Source of the DNA: Clostridiales bacterium
GTDB taxonomy: Bacteria > Bacillota > Clostridia > Christensenellales > Aristaeellaceae
Length of the DNA stretch: 64,000 bases
Assembly: GCA_004556155.1 (NCBI GenBank)
Contig: SFIM01000011.1
Location: 7,922-71,921, forward strand
Direction of reading: 5' to 3'
Positions within the stretch are counted from its first letter, which is position 1; each line of letters starts with the position of its first letter. Below are positions 40,847 to 49,724 of the stretch, piece after piece. The translations under genes and the position numbers were made by a program. The notes beneath the pieces were generated by a model. It searched no databases. It saw nothing but the letters and a program-made list of their open reading frames with translations, and was not told where the DNA came from.

Positions 40847-43800
40847 ATGGTTTTTCTGGATAAGCGCGCGCAGGCCATCTGCGACGAACTGAAAAAACTC
40901 AGCGTGCGCCAGCGGCGCACCATCGACGCATGGTTTTATAAGAAGGGCAACTTCATCCGTCCCCATAACGCGGAGGCGGATGAAACGCCCTTTTTGCCTT
41001 TTGACAGCCGCATCATGCACTGGTACGGCCCCGATGCGCATTATTGGTTCAAGGCCGATATGACCGTTCCCGACAGCTTTGACGGCCGCCCGCTGTGGCT
41101 GTATGTGCGCACGCAGATTGACGAGTGGGACGACGGCAAGAACCCGCAGTTCCTGCTGTATGTGGATGGCGAGGTTGTGCAGGGCATCGATATGAACCAC
41201 CGGGAGGTGCTGCTTACCCGCAGCGCCAGGGCCGGTCAGACCTACCGGCTGGATCTGCAGTCCTATACCGGCACGCTGCATACCGAGTTCAACCTGATTG
41301 TGGAAATGCAGGAGATCGACCCGGAAATCGCCGGCCTATACTGGGATGTGCAGGTGCCGCTGAGCGCCTTTTCCCGCCTGGAGGAGGACGGCGCCAGCCG
41401 CCGCGAGCTGACGCGCGCGCTCAACGGCGCGGTGAACCTGCTGGATCTGCGCACGCCCTATTCGGATGCGTTCTATGCTTCCGTCCGCGAGGCGCGCGAA
41501 TACCTGAAGACAAATTTATACGAGGCCCTGGGCGGGCATGACGATGTGATTGCAACCTGCATCGGCCATACGCATATCGACGTGGCCTGGTGGTGGACGG
41601 TGGCGCAGACGCGCGAAAAGGTGTGCCGCAGCTTCGCTACGGTGCTCAAGCTCATGGATGAGTATCCCCACTATCGCTTTATGTCCAGCCAGCCGCAGCT
41701 GTACGCCTTTCTCAAGGAGCGCCACCCCGAGCTGTACGCGCGCATTAGGCAGCGCGTGGCGGAGGGACGCTGGGAGCCCGAGGGCGGCATGTGGGTGGAA
41801 GCGGACTGCAACCTGACCAGCGGCGAGTCGCTGGTGCGGCAGTTCATCCACGGCAAGCGCTTTTTCAAGGATGAATTCGGCGTGGACTGCCGCATCCTGT
41901 GGCTGCCGGACGTGTTTGGCTATTCCGGCGCGCTGCCGCAGATCATGAAGCAGTGCGGCATCCAGTATTTTATGACAACCAAGCTGGCCTGGAATCAGTT
42001 TAACAAAATGCCCTATGATACCTTCCGCTGGCGTGGCATCGACGGCACGGAGATCCTGACGCACCTGATCACCACCTTGGGCGTGGGGCAGCCGGTGAAA
42101 AACTTCTTTACCACCTATAACGGCATGCTGCACCCGGACGCGCTGATCGGCGGCTGGCAGCGCTATCAGCAAAAGGAAATCAACAATGACATTCTGGTTT
42201 CCTATGGCTATGGCGACGGCGGCGGCGGCCCCACCCGCGCGATGCTGGAAAATTCCGACCGCATGGAAAAGGGCGTCACGGGCTTGCCGCGCGTGCGCCA
42301 GGCCTTTGCGCGCACCTACTTTGACGAATTGAACGCGCGCGTGCAGGGCAGCAATCGCCTGCCTGTGTGGGAGGGCGAGCTGTACTTTGAGTATCATCGC
42401 GGCACCTACACCTCCATGGCGCGCAACAAGCGCTCCAACCGCAAGGCCGAGCTGCACATGATGGATCTGGAGCTGCTCAGCGTGCTGGCGCAGGATCGCC
42501 TGCCCTATCCTGCCCAGGAGATGGACGGGATGTGGAAAACCATTCTGCTCAATCAGTTCCACGATATTCTGCCAGGCTCCTCGATTCACGAGGTGTACGA
42601 GGTGACCAAGCGCGAATACGAAGCGCTGGAGCGGCAGATTTCCGCCCTGCTCGGCGAGCGCCTGGCCGCCCTGGCCGCCCCCTCGGACGCTGTGACCGTG
42701 TTCAACACCAAGGGCTTTGCTTCTGATGAGGCGGTATGCCTGGGCCAGCTGGACGCGGCGGCGCTGGTGGATGCGGACGGCGCGCGCTATCCTGTGCAGC
42801 AGACGGCGGAGGGCGCTGTGGCCTTCCTGCCCGCCCTGCCTGCCAAGGGCTGGCGCGCCTACAGCGTATCCAACCAGCCTGAGCCCTGCGCCGCGCCCTT
42901 TGCGCTTGCGGACGATCATCATCTGGAAACGCACTATTACACGGTGGAGCTGGATGAAAACGGCTTGCTTTCCCGCCTGTATGATAAGGAAAACCGCCGC
43001 GAGGTGCTGCGCCCCGGCCAGCGCGGCAACCTGATGCGCATGTACGAGGATAAGCCCATCTATTATGATAACTGGGACATTGATATCTACTATACAGAAA
43101 AATACTGGGATGTGACGGAGCTTACGTCCCTGCGCTGGACGGACGTGGGCGCGGTATCCGCCACCCTGGAGCTGGAGCGCTGCATCAGCAGCAGCCTGAT
43201 CCGTCAGAAGATCCGCTTCTATGCCAACAGCCGCCGCATTGACTTTGAAACCTATGTGGACTGGCATGAGCATCAGCATCTGCTCAAGGTGCATTTCCCG
43301 GTGGATGTGCATACGGACGAGGCTACCTTTGAAATTCAGTTCGGCAACCTCAAGCGCAAGGTGCATACCAATACCAGCTGGGATGTTGCGCGCTTTGAAA
43401 GCTGCGGGCAGAAGTGGATGGATCTGAGCGAGGGGCATTACGGCGTAAGCCTGCTCAACGACTGCAAGTACGGGCACTCCGTCAAGGACGGCTGCATCGG
43501 CCTGACGCTGATCAAGAGCGGCATCGAGCCCAACCCGACCACCGACCAGGAGGAGCATTTCTTTACCTACGCCCTTTATCCGCACGCCGAGGGCTGGCAG
43601 CAGGCCGGCACGGTGCGCGAGGCATACCGGCTGAACCAGCCCGCGCTGAGCGTGCGCGGCGGCCAGGCGGGGACGGAGTATTCCCTGGCCAGCGTGCAGC
43701 CCGCCAATGTGATTCTGGAAACCGTCAAGCAGGCGGAGGATGGCAACGGGGTGATCGTGCGCCTGTACGAAACCGAAAACGCCCGCACGGAAGCCTGCCT

Positions 43801-43945
43801 TACCTGGAACCGTCCCATCGCCTCGGTGGAGGAGTGCAATTGCATCGAGGAAAAACAAGCGGACGCGGCCTTTGAGAGCGCGCGCATTCCCTTTGTCATC
43901 AAGCCCTACGAGATCAAAACCTTCCGCATTCGGGAAAAGGAGTGA
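40847..43945 (+). CDS. GH38 alpha-mannosidase
   Basis: A 1032-aa cytoplasmic alpha-mannosidase, normal for bacterial GH38. The zinc-site motif is GHTHIDVAWWWTVAQTREK (near residue 240), the nucleophile Asp lies in LWLPDVFGYSGALPQIMKQC, and NQFHDILPGSSIHEVYEVT marks the middle helical domain. Beta-sandwich domains follow (QRGNLMRMYEDKPIYYDNWD, FPVDVHTDEATFEIQFGN). It has no signal peptide, so it acts on imported sugars, removing alpha-linked mannose. AAGGAGG precedes the start, 16 nt after GH130. Confidence 0.96.
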   Translation: MVFLDKRAQAICDELKKLSVRQRRTIDAWFYKKGNFIRPHNAEADETPFLPFDSRIMHWYGPDAHYWFKADMTVPDSFDGRPLWLYVRTQIDEWDDGKNPQFLLYVDGEVVQGIDMNHREVLLTRSARAGQTYRLDLQSYTGTLHTEFNLIVEMQEIDPEIAGLYWDVQVPLSAFSRLEEDGASRRELTRALNGAVNLLDLRTPYSDAFYASVREAREYLKTNLYEALGGHDDVIATCIGHTHIDVAWWWTVAQTREKVCRSFATVLKLMDEYPHYRFMSSQPQLYAFLKERHPELYARIRQRVAEGRWEPEGGMWVEADCNLTSGESLVRQFIHGKRFFKDEFGVDCRILWLPDVFGYSGALPQIMKQCGIQYFMTTKLAWNQFNKMPYDTFRWRGIDGTEILTHLITTLGVGQPVKNFFTTYNGMLHPDALIGGWQRYQQKEINNDILVSYGYGDGGGGPTRAMLENSDRMEKGVTGLPRVRQAFARTYFDELNARVQGSNRLPVWEGELYFEYHRGTYTSMARNKRSNRKAELHMMDLELLSVLAQDRLPYPAQEMDGMWKTILLNQFHDILPGSSIHEVYEVTKREYEALERQISALLGERLAALAAPSDAVTVFNTKGFASDEAVCLGQLDAAALVDADGARYPVQQTAEGAVAFLPALPAKGWRAYSVSNQPEPCAAPFALADDHHLETHYYTVELDENGLLSRLYDKENRREVLRPGQRGNLMRMYEDKPIYYDNWDIDIYYTEKYWDVTELTSLRWTDVGAVSATLELERCISSSLIRQKIRFYANSRRIDFETYVDWHEHQHLLKVHFPVDVHTDEATFEIQFGNLKRKVHTNTSWDVARFESCGQKWMDLSEGHYGVSLLNDCKYGHSVKDGCIGLTLIKSGIEPNPTTDQEEHFFTYALYPHAEGWQQAGTVREAYRLNQPALSVRGGQAGTEYSLASVQPANVILETVKQAEDGNGVIVRLYETENARTEACLTWNRPIASVEECNCIEEKQADAAFESARIPFVIKPYEIKTFRIREKE

Positions 43946-43950
43946 GCAAC

Positions 43951-45789
43951 ATGGATTTTCTGCCCATGCCGCATCATGTGCGCAGGCTGGAGGGACGCTT
44001 CTGCATTCGTTATAACGGCTGCATCATGCTGCAGGATACGGAGCCGTCGGCGCTTTTGTATGCCCGGATGCTGCGCGATACCATCCGGGAAGAAACCGGG
44101 CTTGTCCTGAGCATCCGCCGCGGACAGGGCGAGGCGGGGGATATTGTGCTGCGCCCCGATCAGGCGCTTGCGGAAAGGGCCTATCGCGTCCATGTGCTGC
44201 CGGAGGGAGTCACTGTGTCCGGCGGCAGCGACGAGGCGCTGCTCAACGGCGTGATGACGCTGTGCCAGTGGGTGCAGCGTCACGGCGTGCAGCTGCCCGC
44301 GCTGGAAATTGAGGATGCGCCCGATCTGGCCGCCCGCGCCTATTATCTGGATTGCTCCCGCGGCCGCGTGCCTACGCTGGCCACGCTGAAGCGCTATGCC
44401 GATATCCTGTGCCGCTACAAGATCAACCAGTGGCAGCTGTATATCGAGCATACCTATCTGTTCCGCCATCTGAGCGAGGCCTGGCGCGACGATACGCCGC
44501 TTACGGCGGAGGAAATACTGGAGCTGGACGCATACTGCCGCGCGCGCCATATCGAGCTGGTGCCGTCGCTGTCAAGCTTCGGCCATATGTATAAGATTCT
44601 GAGCACCAGAACCTGCTGCGAGCTGTGCGAGCTGACGGATTCCGAAAAGAAAACCTTCAACTATACCTATTCCGGCGATCATCATACCCTGCGCTCGGAC
44701 GATGCGCGCGCGCTGGCGTTTATCACCGGCCTGATCGATGAGTACGCGGCGCTGTTTACCTCCCGCAAGTTCAACATCTGCTGCGATGAAACCTTCGATC
44801 TGGGCAAGGGCCGCAGCGCTGCGCTGGTGCAGGAGGAGGGCGAGCACGAGGTGTATATCCGCCATGTGGCCGCGCTGTGCGGGCATCTGGTCAAGCGCGG
44901 GATCACCCCGATGTTCTGGGGCGATATCGTCTATCGCCATCCTGAAACCTATGCCCGCCTGCCCAAGGAGACCATCTGCCTGAACTGGGGATATCTGCCC
45001 AATCAGCGCGAGGATGAAATCCGCACGCTGGCCGAGATGGGCGCTACCCAGTATGCCTGCCCCGGCGTGTGCACATGGAACCGCTGGCTGCCGCTGATGG
45101 AGAATTCCTATAAGAATATCCGCGTGATGTGCCGCCACGGGCAAAAATACCATGCAATCGGCATGCTCAATACCGATTGGGGCGACTATGGGCATATCTG
45201 CCACCCGTGGCTGAGCGTGCCGGGCATCCTGTACGGCGCGGCCTTTTCGTGGAACGCACAGGAAATCCCCTTTGATGAAATCAACCGCGCGATTTCCTTC
45301 CTGGAGTATGGCGACCGCAGCGAGGCGTGGGTATCCGCCCTGGCGCAGCTGACCGATCACGAGGTGTGGGACTGGTTCCATGCCGTGCGCTGGATTGAAG
45401 AAGGCGACGCGGCTAAACAGGCGGAAATCCTGGCGGATGCGCACGTGGAGCGCGTTCCCACAGAAAACGCCGCCATCGCCGCCGCGCTGGAGCGGCTGGA
45501 CGAGGCGGCGGCGCAGTTGCGGCCCGATCAGCGGCAACTGCTGCAGGCTGTGCATACGGCGGCCGACGGGGCGAACATATTGAATGAAATCGGCCTGTAT
45601 CTGTCCCGGGAGCCTTCGCCCGAGCAGGGCGATGCGCTGGCCGTCCGGCTGGAAAACTGGCTCTATGCCTTCCTGCAGCTGTGGCGCGGCGTATCCAAGG
45701 AGACCACTGTGCGCCGCGTGCAGCGCGTAGTGACAGACTATGCAAACGTGCTGCGCGGCCGCGAGCTGCCCCGCAATCTGCATCCGTAA
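43951..45789 (+). CDS. GH20-like beta-N-acetylhexosaminidase
   Basis: Cytoplasmic enzyme of 612 aa. ATG 43951 is chosen over GTG 43942 because AAGGAG ends 8 nt before it. An N-terminal GH20b-type domain (about 1-120: ALLYARMLRDTIREETG) is followed by the barrel, starting ARAYYLDCSRGRVPTLATL. The Asp-Glu pair of GH20 catalysis is in FNICCDETFDLGKG, and CPGVCTWNRWLPLMENS carries the substrate Trp. It would remove terminal GlcNAc before GH38 and GH130 act. The extra C-terminal helical part (about 500-612) is longer than the catalytic need. It overlaps nothing but directly follows GH38. Confidence 0.85.
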   Translation: MDFLPMPHHVRRLEGRFCIRYNGCIMLQDTEPSALLYARMLRDTIREETGLVLSIRRGQGEAGDIVLRPDQALAERAYRVHVLPEGVTVSGGSDEALLNGVMTLCQWVQRHGVQLPALEIEDAPDLAARAYYLDCSRGRVPTLATLKRYADILCRYKINQWQLYIEHTYLFRHLSEAWRDDTPLTAEEILELDAYCRARHIELVPSLSSFGHMYKILSTRTCCELCELTDSEKKTFNYTYSGDHHTLRSDDARALAFITGLIDEYAALFTSRKFNICCDETFDLGKGRSAALVQEEGEHEVYIRHVAALCGHLVKRGITPMFWGDIVYRHPETYARLPKETICLNWGYLPNQREDEIRTLAEMGATQYACPGVCTWNRWLPLMENSYKNIRVMCRHGQKYHAIGMLNTDWGDYGHICHPWLSVPGILYGAAFSWNAQEIPFDEINRAISFLEYGDRSEAWVSALAQLTDHEVWDWFHAVRWIEEGDAAKQAEILADAHVERVPTENAAIAAALERLDEAAAQLRPDQRQLLQAVHTAADGANILNEIGLYLSREPSPEQGDALAVRLENWLYAFLQLWRGVSKETTVRRVQRVVTDYANVLRGRELPRNLHP

Positions 45790-45795
45790 TGCTGC

Positions 45796-45967
45796 TTATT
45801 CCAGATACTTCATTGCCTGATCGCACAGCGCCTGGCGCGCGCCGCTGTGAACCGCGTCGCCGTACAGGCGCTCCAGCTGATCGTGCCGCGCCTTGGCCTC
45901 CTGCAGGCTGTCGGCGGCCTGGCGCAGCAGCAGATCGTGCGCCGCACGGTTGAAATCCAGCGCGGAG
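45796..45967 (-). pseudogene. 3' fragment of an unknown gene
   Basis: A startless minus-strand frame reads DFNRAAHDLLLRQAADSLQE, ARHDQLERLYGDAVHSGARQ and ends in MKYLE before a stop at 45796. It is helical and protein-like, but its 5' part is missing where the XRE regulatory region begins. No family recognised. Confidence 0.4.
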
Positions 45968-46023
45968 CGGTGTGTTATCCTCGCAATGTTTTCCCTGAGA
46001 TTCCTCCGTTCTCTGCATAAGCA

Positions 46024-46037
46024 GTCTATTTATAGAC
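46024..46037. promoter_or_regulatory. XRE operator 1
   Basis: GTCTATTTATAGAC, a palindrome with perfect 6-bp arms GTCTAT/ATAGAC, 114 bp before the XRE start codon. Confidence 0.65.
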
Positions 46038-46062
46038 CATCTTAGCACATTCAAATCCAAAA

Positions 46063-46076
46063 GCCCATATATAGAC
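46063..46076. promoter_or_regulatory. XRE operator 2
   Basis: GCCCATATATAGAC keeps the ATAGAC half-site; it lies just upstream of the putative -35 box. Confidence 0.5.
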
Positions 46077-46082
46077 CGCATA

Positions 46083-46110
46083 TTGAAAGACAATTTGCTA
46101 TGCTTAATAG
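46083..46110 (+). promoter_or_regulatory. Promoter of the XRE regulator
   Basis: -35 TTGAAA (46083-46088), 16-nt spacer, -10 TAATAG (46105-46110), placed between operators 2 and 3. Confidence 0.5.
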
Positions 46111-46124
46111 GGCTATATATAGAC
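46111..46124. promoter_or_regulatory. XRE operator 3
   Basis: GGCTATATATAGAC matches operator 1 at 12 of 14 positions and covers the expected transcription start. Confidence 0.6.
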
Positions 46125-46137
46125 AGGGAGCGATAAA

Positions 46138-46380
46138 ATGGGCACAGTTGAATGCGTGGGAAATCGGATTCTGGAGCTATGCAGGAAAAAGAATCTGTCA
46201 ATCAATGGGCTGGCCCGGAGCGCGGGCGTGCCGCCCACGACGGTGAAGAACATTTTGAATGGCGCGAGTCGAAATCCGGGTATTGTGACGATCAAGATGA
46301 TTTGCGATGGATTCTGTATTTCGCTGGTGGAATTCTTTGATACGAAAGAATTTCGGGAATTGGAGCAGGAGCTGCAATAA
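46138..46380 (+). CDS. XRE family helix-turn-helix repressor
   Basis: An 80-aa DNA-binding protein: RILELCRKKNLSINGLARSA, then GVPPTTVKNILNGASRNPG as the recognition helix region, and IKMICDGFCISLVEFFD. It is a stand-alone Cro/CI-type domain, as found in mobile elements. AGGGAG precedes ATG 46138. Three related operators around its promoter point to autoregulation and to control of the minus-strand neighbour that is now decayed. It sits at the left edge of a zone of gene remnants and seems to be the surviving control gene of a lost element. Confidence 0.88.
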   Translation: MGTVECVGNRILELCRKKNLSINGLARSAGVPPTTVKNILNGASRNPGIVTIKMICDGFCISLVEFFDTKEFRELEQELQ

Positions 46381-46481
46381 ATCTGTCGCTGGTGTAAATC
46401 TACATTATATATAATGAAGAAACACCCATTGCTTCCTTTGTTCGGAGGCAATGGGTGTTTGCTATTTCCATGTTGAAATTG

Positions 46482-46887
46482 TCATGCGGCAGGCAATACC
46501 GGTCGGATGATCTGAACGGTTACGCCGTTTGCTTTGGCGTAGCCTATGGTCATAGCTGTCACGCCCGGCTGGCCGTCATAGGCGGCAAGCAGCAGGTCGG
46601 CATTATTGACGAGATAACGGTTCCGAATGAACATGGCGCTTTTCGTATATATATGACTGGTCGCCGTAGTGATGTCGGCCAATTCAAAAAGCAGGTCGTG
46701 CCGCGCCCGGTATTCCTCCGGCCATTTACTGGCCTGATCGTCGAATGGGCTGACCATTTCCAGAATAACCTCCGGATGCTGCTTGCGCAATTCAACGACG
46801 GCCTCTGCTGCGAACATATCCATACCCAAAGCACCGCCAGAGATAAAATGACGATAGCCCATGTCATAGAGCGTTTGGATCGTAGAC
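46482..46887 (-). pseudogene. SLOG-family (DUF1273/YpsA-like) protein, 5'-truncated
   Basis: The frame retains the Rossmann-like SLOG core: YDMGYRHFISGGALGMDMFA, EMVSPFDDQASKWPEEYRAR and a C-terminal NNADLLLAAYDGQPG. Full members begin about 30 residues earlier with a TGHR motif, which is missing. The 5' end merges at about 46888 into a recombinase fragment read from the opposite strand, so the start is lost. An intact SLOG protein would bind a nucleotide-like ligand. Confidence 0.75.
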
Positions 46888-47322
46888 AGGCTTCTGCAAA
46901 CAAGACAGGAGCAGCGGCTGCTCGACCGCAAACAGGCGCAACGTCGGTTACAAACGCTCCAAAGCCGGAAAGCCCAGCTTGACGAGCGACTGCAAGACCT
47001 CTATGAGCGGCTGGTGGAGGGCGGGATATCCCGCGAGAGCTTCGCGGCACAGAAGAAAGCTCTGACGGCGCAGGCAGAGGAAATCTCCCGCACGGTCTTG
47101 GAGCTGGAGCGCAAAATAAGCGGCAGCGACGACAATAGGAACGCCGTAATCGAGCATTTCAAGAGCTATGCCGGGATTACGGCGCTGACCAGGGAAATCT
47201 CAATCGAGCTGCTGCACTCCGTCACCATCTACCCGGACGGGCGCATGGACATCCGGCTGAATCTTGTCGATGAGATTGAAGCTCTGATGGAAGCCTTGCG
47301 CCGGGAATCCTGTACGGCGTGA
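46888..47322 (+). pseudogene. C-terminal fragment of a large serine recombinase
   Basis: The frame opens without a start and reads a coiled-coil segment (RKAQLDERLQDLYERLVEGG) and then the C-terminal region NAVIEHFKSYAGITALTREI followed by YPDGRMDIRLNLVDEIE. This is the tail of TnpX-like large serine recombinases. The catalytic N-terminus, recombinase domain and zinc ribbon are absent. It abuts the SLOG remnant on the left and a second recombinase remnant on the right. Confidence 0.75.
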
Positions 47323-47345
47323 ATTTATTAGTCCTTTCTGTACAG

Positions 47346-48703
47346 CAGCCGACAAAGGTATCACCGGCACCAGCACGAAAAAGCGCGAGCAATTCAACGA
47401 CATGGTGCAGGACGCGCTGGCCGGGAAGATTGACCTGATTATCACGAAATCGGTCAGCCGCTTCGCCCGCAATACGGTCGATACATTGACCACCATCCGC
47501 TTGCTCAAGGAGCACGGCGTGGAGGTATACTTCGAGGAACAGAATATCTACTCGCTGGATTCCAAGGGCGAGCTGCTGCTCACGATCATGTCCTCGCTGG
47601 CCCAGGAGGAAAGCCGAAACATTTCAGAAAACGTGACCTGGGGCATGAGAAAACGCTTTGCAGACGGCAAGGTGGCGCTGCCTTACAAACAGTTTCTCGG
47701 CTATAAAAAGGGCGCGGACGGTATTCCGGAAATCGTGCCCGAGGAAGCTGCTATCGTCAAGCTGATCTATCGCCTGTTCATGGAGGGAAAATCACCTGCG
47801 TACATCGCGCGATTTCTTTCCTCCTGCAATATTCCTTCGCCTGCCGAGAGGCCGCAATGGCGGCCCGAAACGGTGAAAAGCATTCTGTCCAACGAGAAAT
47901 ACAAGGGCGACGCCATCCTGCAAAAGACCTTCTGCACGGATTTCCTGACCAAGAAAATGAAGGTGAACGAGGGCGAGGTTCCTCAGTATTACGTTGAAAA
48001 TAGTCATCCCGCTATCATTTCGCCGGAAATGTTCGAGGCCGTGCAGGCAGAGCTTGTCAAGCGTAAACGCTCCAATCATCGGAATTATACACCGCATTGC
48101 TTTTCCGGGCGCGTCTTTTGCGATGAATGCGGCGCGCTGTATGGCAGCAAGGTGTGGCATTCCAAGACCGTGTGGCAATGCAATGCCCGCCATAAAGGAA
48201 AAACCGCCTGTCAAACACCCGCCTTGCGCGACGAAACGCTGCAGGATGCATTCGTCATGGCGATTAACCGGACGCTGCACAAGAAGGACGAAATCATCCG
48301 GATTTGCGAGGCGACCATGGAAAAACGGTGCGATATTCAACCGCTCAAGGAAGAACAGAAAAAGCTCCAAGCCGAGCTGGAGGTCACTCGCGGCCTGATG
48401 GAACGCCTGATTACGCTCAATGCGACAACGGTAATGGATCAGGATGAGTACAACCGGCAGTTTGCGGAATACGAGGCCCGTTACAACGAAATTCGCCAGC
48501 GCATTGCCGATGTGGAATCCGAACAGAAGCAGCGCGTTGGAAAACGCGGCAAGCTGGCAGAGTATCTGGAGACGCTGAAAAATCAAGGGATCATTTCCAG
48601 CTTTAACGAAACGCTGTGGTATGGCACGGTGGAGCAGGTGCGCGTACTAAAGGACGGAAAACTGCGCTTCATTTTTAAAGATGGCTCAATGGTTGACTGC
48701 TAA
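47346..48703 (+). pseudogene. Large serine recombinase, 5'-truncated (catalytic serine missing)
   Basis: The homology begins abruptly at ADKGITGTSTKKREQF and continues IDLIITKSVSRFARNTVDTL through the recombinase domain and zinc ribbon (FCDECGALYGSKVWHSKT, CNARHKGKTACQ) to a coiled-coil and the C-terminus GSMVDC. An internal ATG at 47402 would give 433 aa, but full members have about 60 more residues carrying the YxRVS catalytic serine. Without it no strand cleavage is possible. The missing end lies exactly where the previous fragment stops, so two recombinase genes seem to have recombined or been deleted together. A terminator follows. Confidence 0.85.
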
Positions 48704-48714
48704 AAATGGACATA

Positions 48715-48752
48715 CCCGCAAGCCCATTTTCTGGGGCCTGCGGGCACTTTTT
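48715..48752 (+). terminator. Terminator after the recombinase
   Basis: Stem CCCGCAAGCCCA with TGGGGCCTGCGGG, then CACTTTTTG. Confidence 0.8.
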
Positions 48753-48921
48753 GTTTAAACTTTCCTGTGTAATGGTGCAACCCCGACATGGCGTACCTAC
48801 TGTCGGATAGGACATAAGCCACCGAGATGCAATAATCCGGTGGTTTTTTGTATGCTTTCTTGTGCTGTTTGCCGCTTTATGCTAAAATGATGCCGAATAA
48901 CTGGCATTTGGAGGAGAACAA

Positions 48922-49251
48922 ATGGATGAGCAGGTAAGGAAGTATGTTGAGCAGTAGCCGAGTGCCATTGTGAATATGTATCATGCCCTCAGGACGCTGA
49001 TTCTGGATAGCGCGCCCGCCGCGCCACAGGAAAAGCTGTGGGCGAAGCTGCCAAGCTATTATGTGGGGGAAGCCTTTGTCCGGCTGATTCCGTTTAAGGA
49101 TCATATCAATATTGAGGCCAGCGCTGCGGCGGCGCACAGGCAGGAGCTGGCGGGCTACAAAATGACTCCCAAGGGCATGCTGCAAATCTTCCTGGGCCAG
49201 GGTATTCCCGGCGACGCGCTTAGGCGGATATTTGAGGAAACATTGCACTAA
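48922..49251 (+). pseudogene. DUF1801-like protein gene interrupted by an amber codon
   Basis: ATG 48922 is preceded by GGAGGAG and begins MDEQVRKYVEQ, but codon 12 is TAG (48955-48957). The same frame then continues NMYHALRTLILDSAPAAPQE, KLWAKLPSYYVGEAFVRLIP to a stop at 49251, the normal DUF1801/YdhG-like length of about 110 residues. Restart at GTG 48970 or ATG 48976 would give about 92 aa but has no good site. Either a recent nonsense mutation or a sequencing error. Function of the family is poorly known. Confidence 0.7.
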
Positions 49252-49265
49252 GGGAGAAAAAGAAA

Positions 49266-49706
49266 ATGGAAGCCAAGTGGTTTAACGTATACGGATTGAT
49301 TTTTGTGGCGGTGATCCTAATTCCTAATGTGATCTTTGCGATGAAGTGCAAGGATGGATTTGTCAACAAATGGAATAACAAGCTGGTGGAAACCGTGGAG
49401 CAGATCGGACGCTTTGCCTGCTTTATCCTGATGATTTTTCAAATCCCGGGCACATTCTTTGGCTGGTATTCGCAGCAAGCGTTTTATCTCTATCTGATTG
49501 CGGACACGCTGCTGGCGGCGGCTTATTGCCTGATCTGGCTGATTTGCTTTCACAAAAGCAGCATGTTCCGTGCGCTGGCGCTTTCCATTATCCCTTCGGT
49601 TTTGTTCCTGCTGAGCGGCATTCTCATTCGCTCAATTTCGCTGATCGCTGCGGCCGCGCTGTTTGCGCCCAGCCATATTCTGATTTCGTATAAGAACGTA
49701 AAGTAA
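49266..49706 (+). CDS. Small integral membrane protein, unknown
   Basis: A 146-aa protein with four or five hydrophobic segments: VYGLIFVAVILIPNVIFAM, FACFILMIFQIPGTFFGWY, YLIADTLLAAAYCLIWLICF and ALSIIPSVLFLLSGILI. A good site (AAGGGAGAAA) precedes ATG 49266. It is 14 nt after the DUF1801 frame and 18 nt before the adenylyltransferase, so the three probably form one transcript. No family recognised; no enzymatic motif. Confidence 0.78.
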   Translation: MEAKWFNVYGLIFVAVILIPNVIFAMKCKDGFVNKWNNKLVETVEQIGRFACFILMIFQIPGTFFGWYSQQAFYLYLIADTLLAAAYCLIWLICFHKSSMFRALALSIIPSVLFLLSGILIRSISLIAAAALFAPSHILISYKNVK

Positions 49707-49724
49707 AGTTGGGAGGAAAAAAGA

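Noticed and set aside
41516..43858. 780-aa open frame antisense to the GH38 mannosidase
   Set aside because: Same shadow effect; no domains, and the plus strand is a complete GH38 enzyme.
46455..46982. 175-aa plus-strand frame over the SLOG remnant
   Set aside because: Antisense to a recognisable SLOG fold and crosses the junction into the recombinase fragment in the wrong frame.
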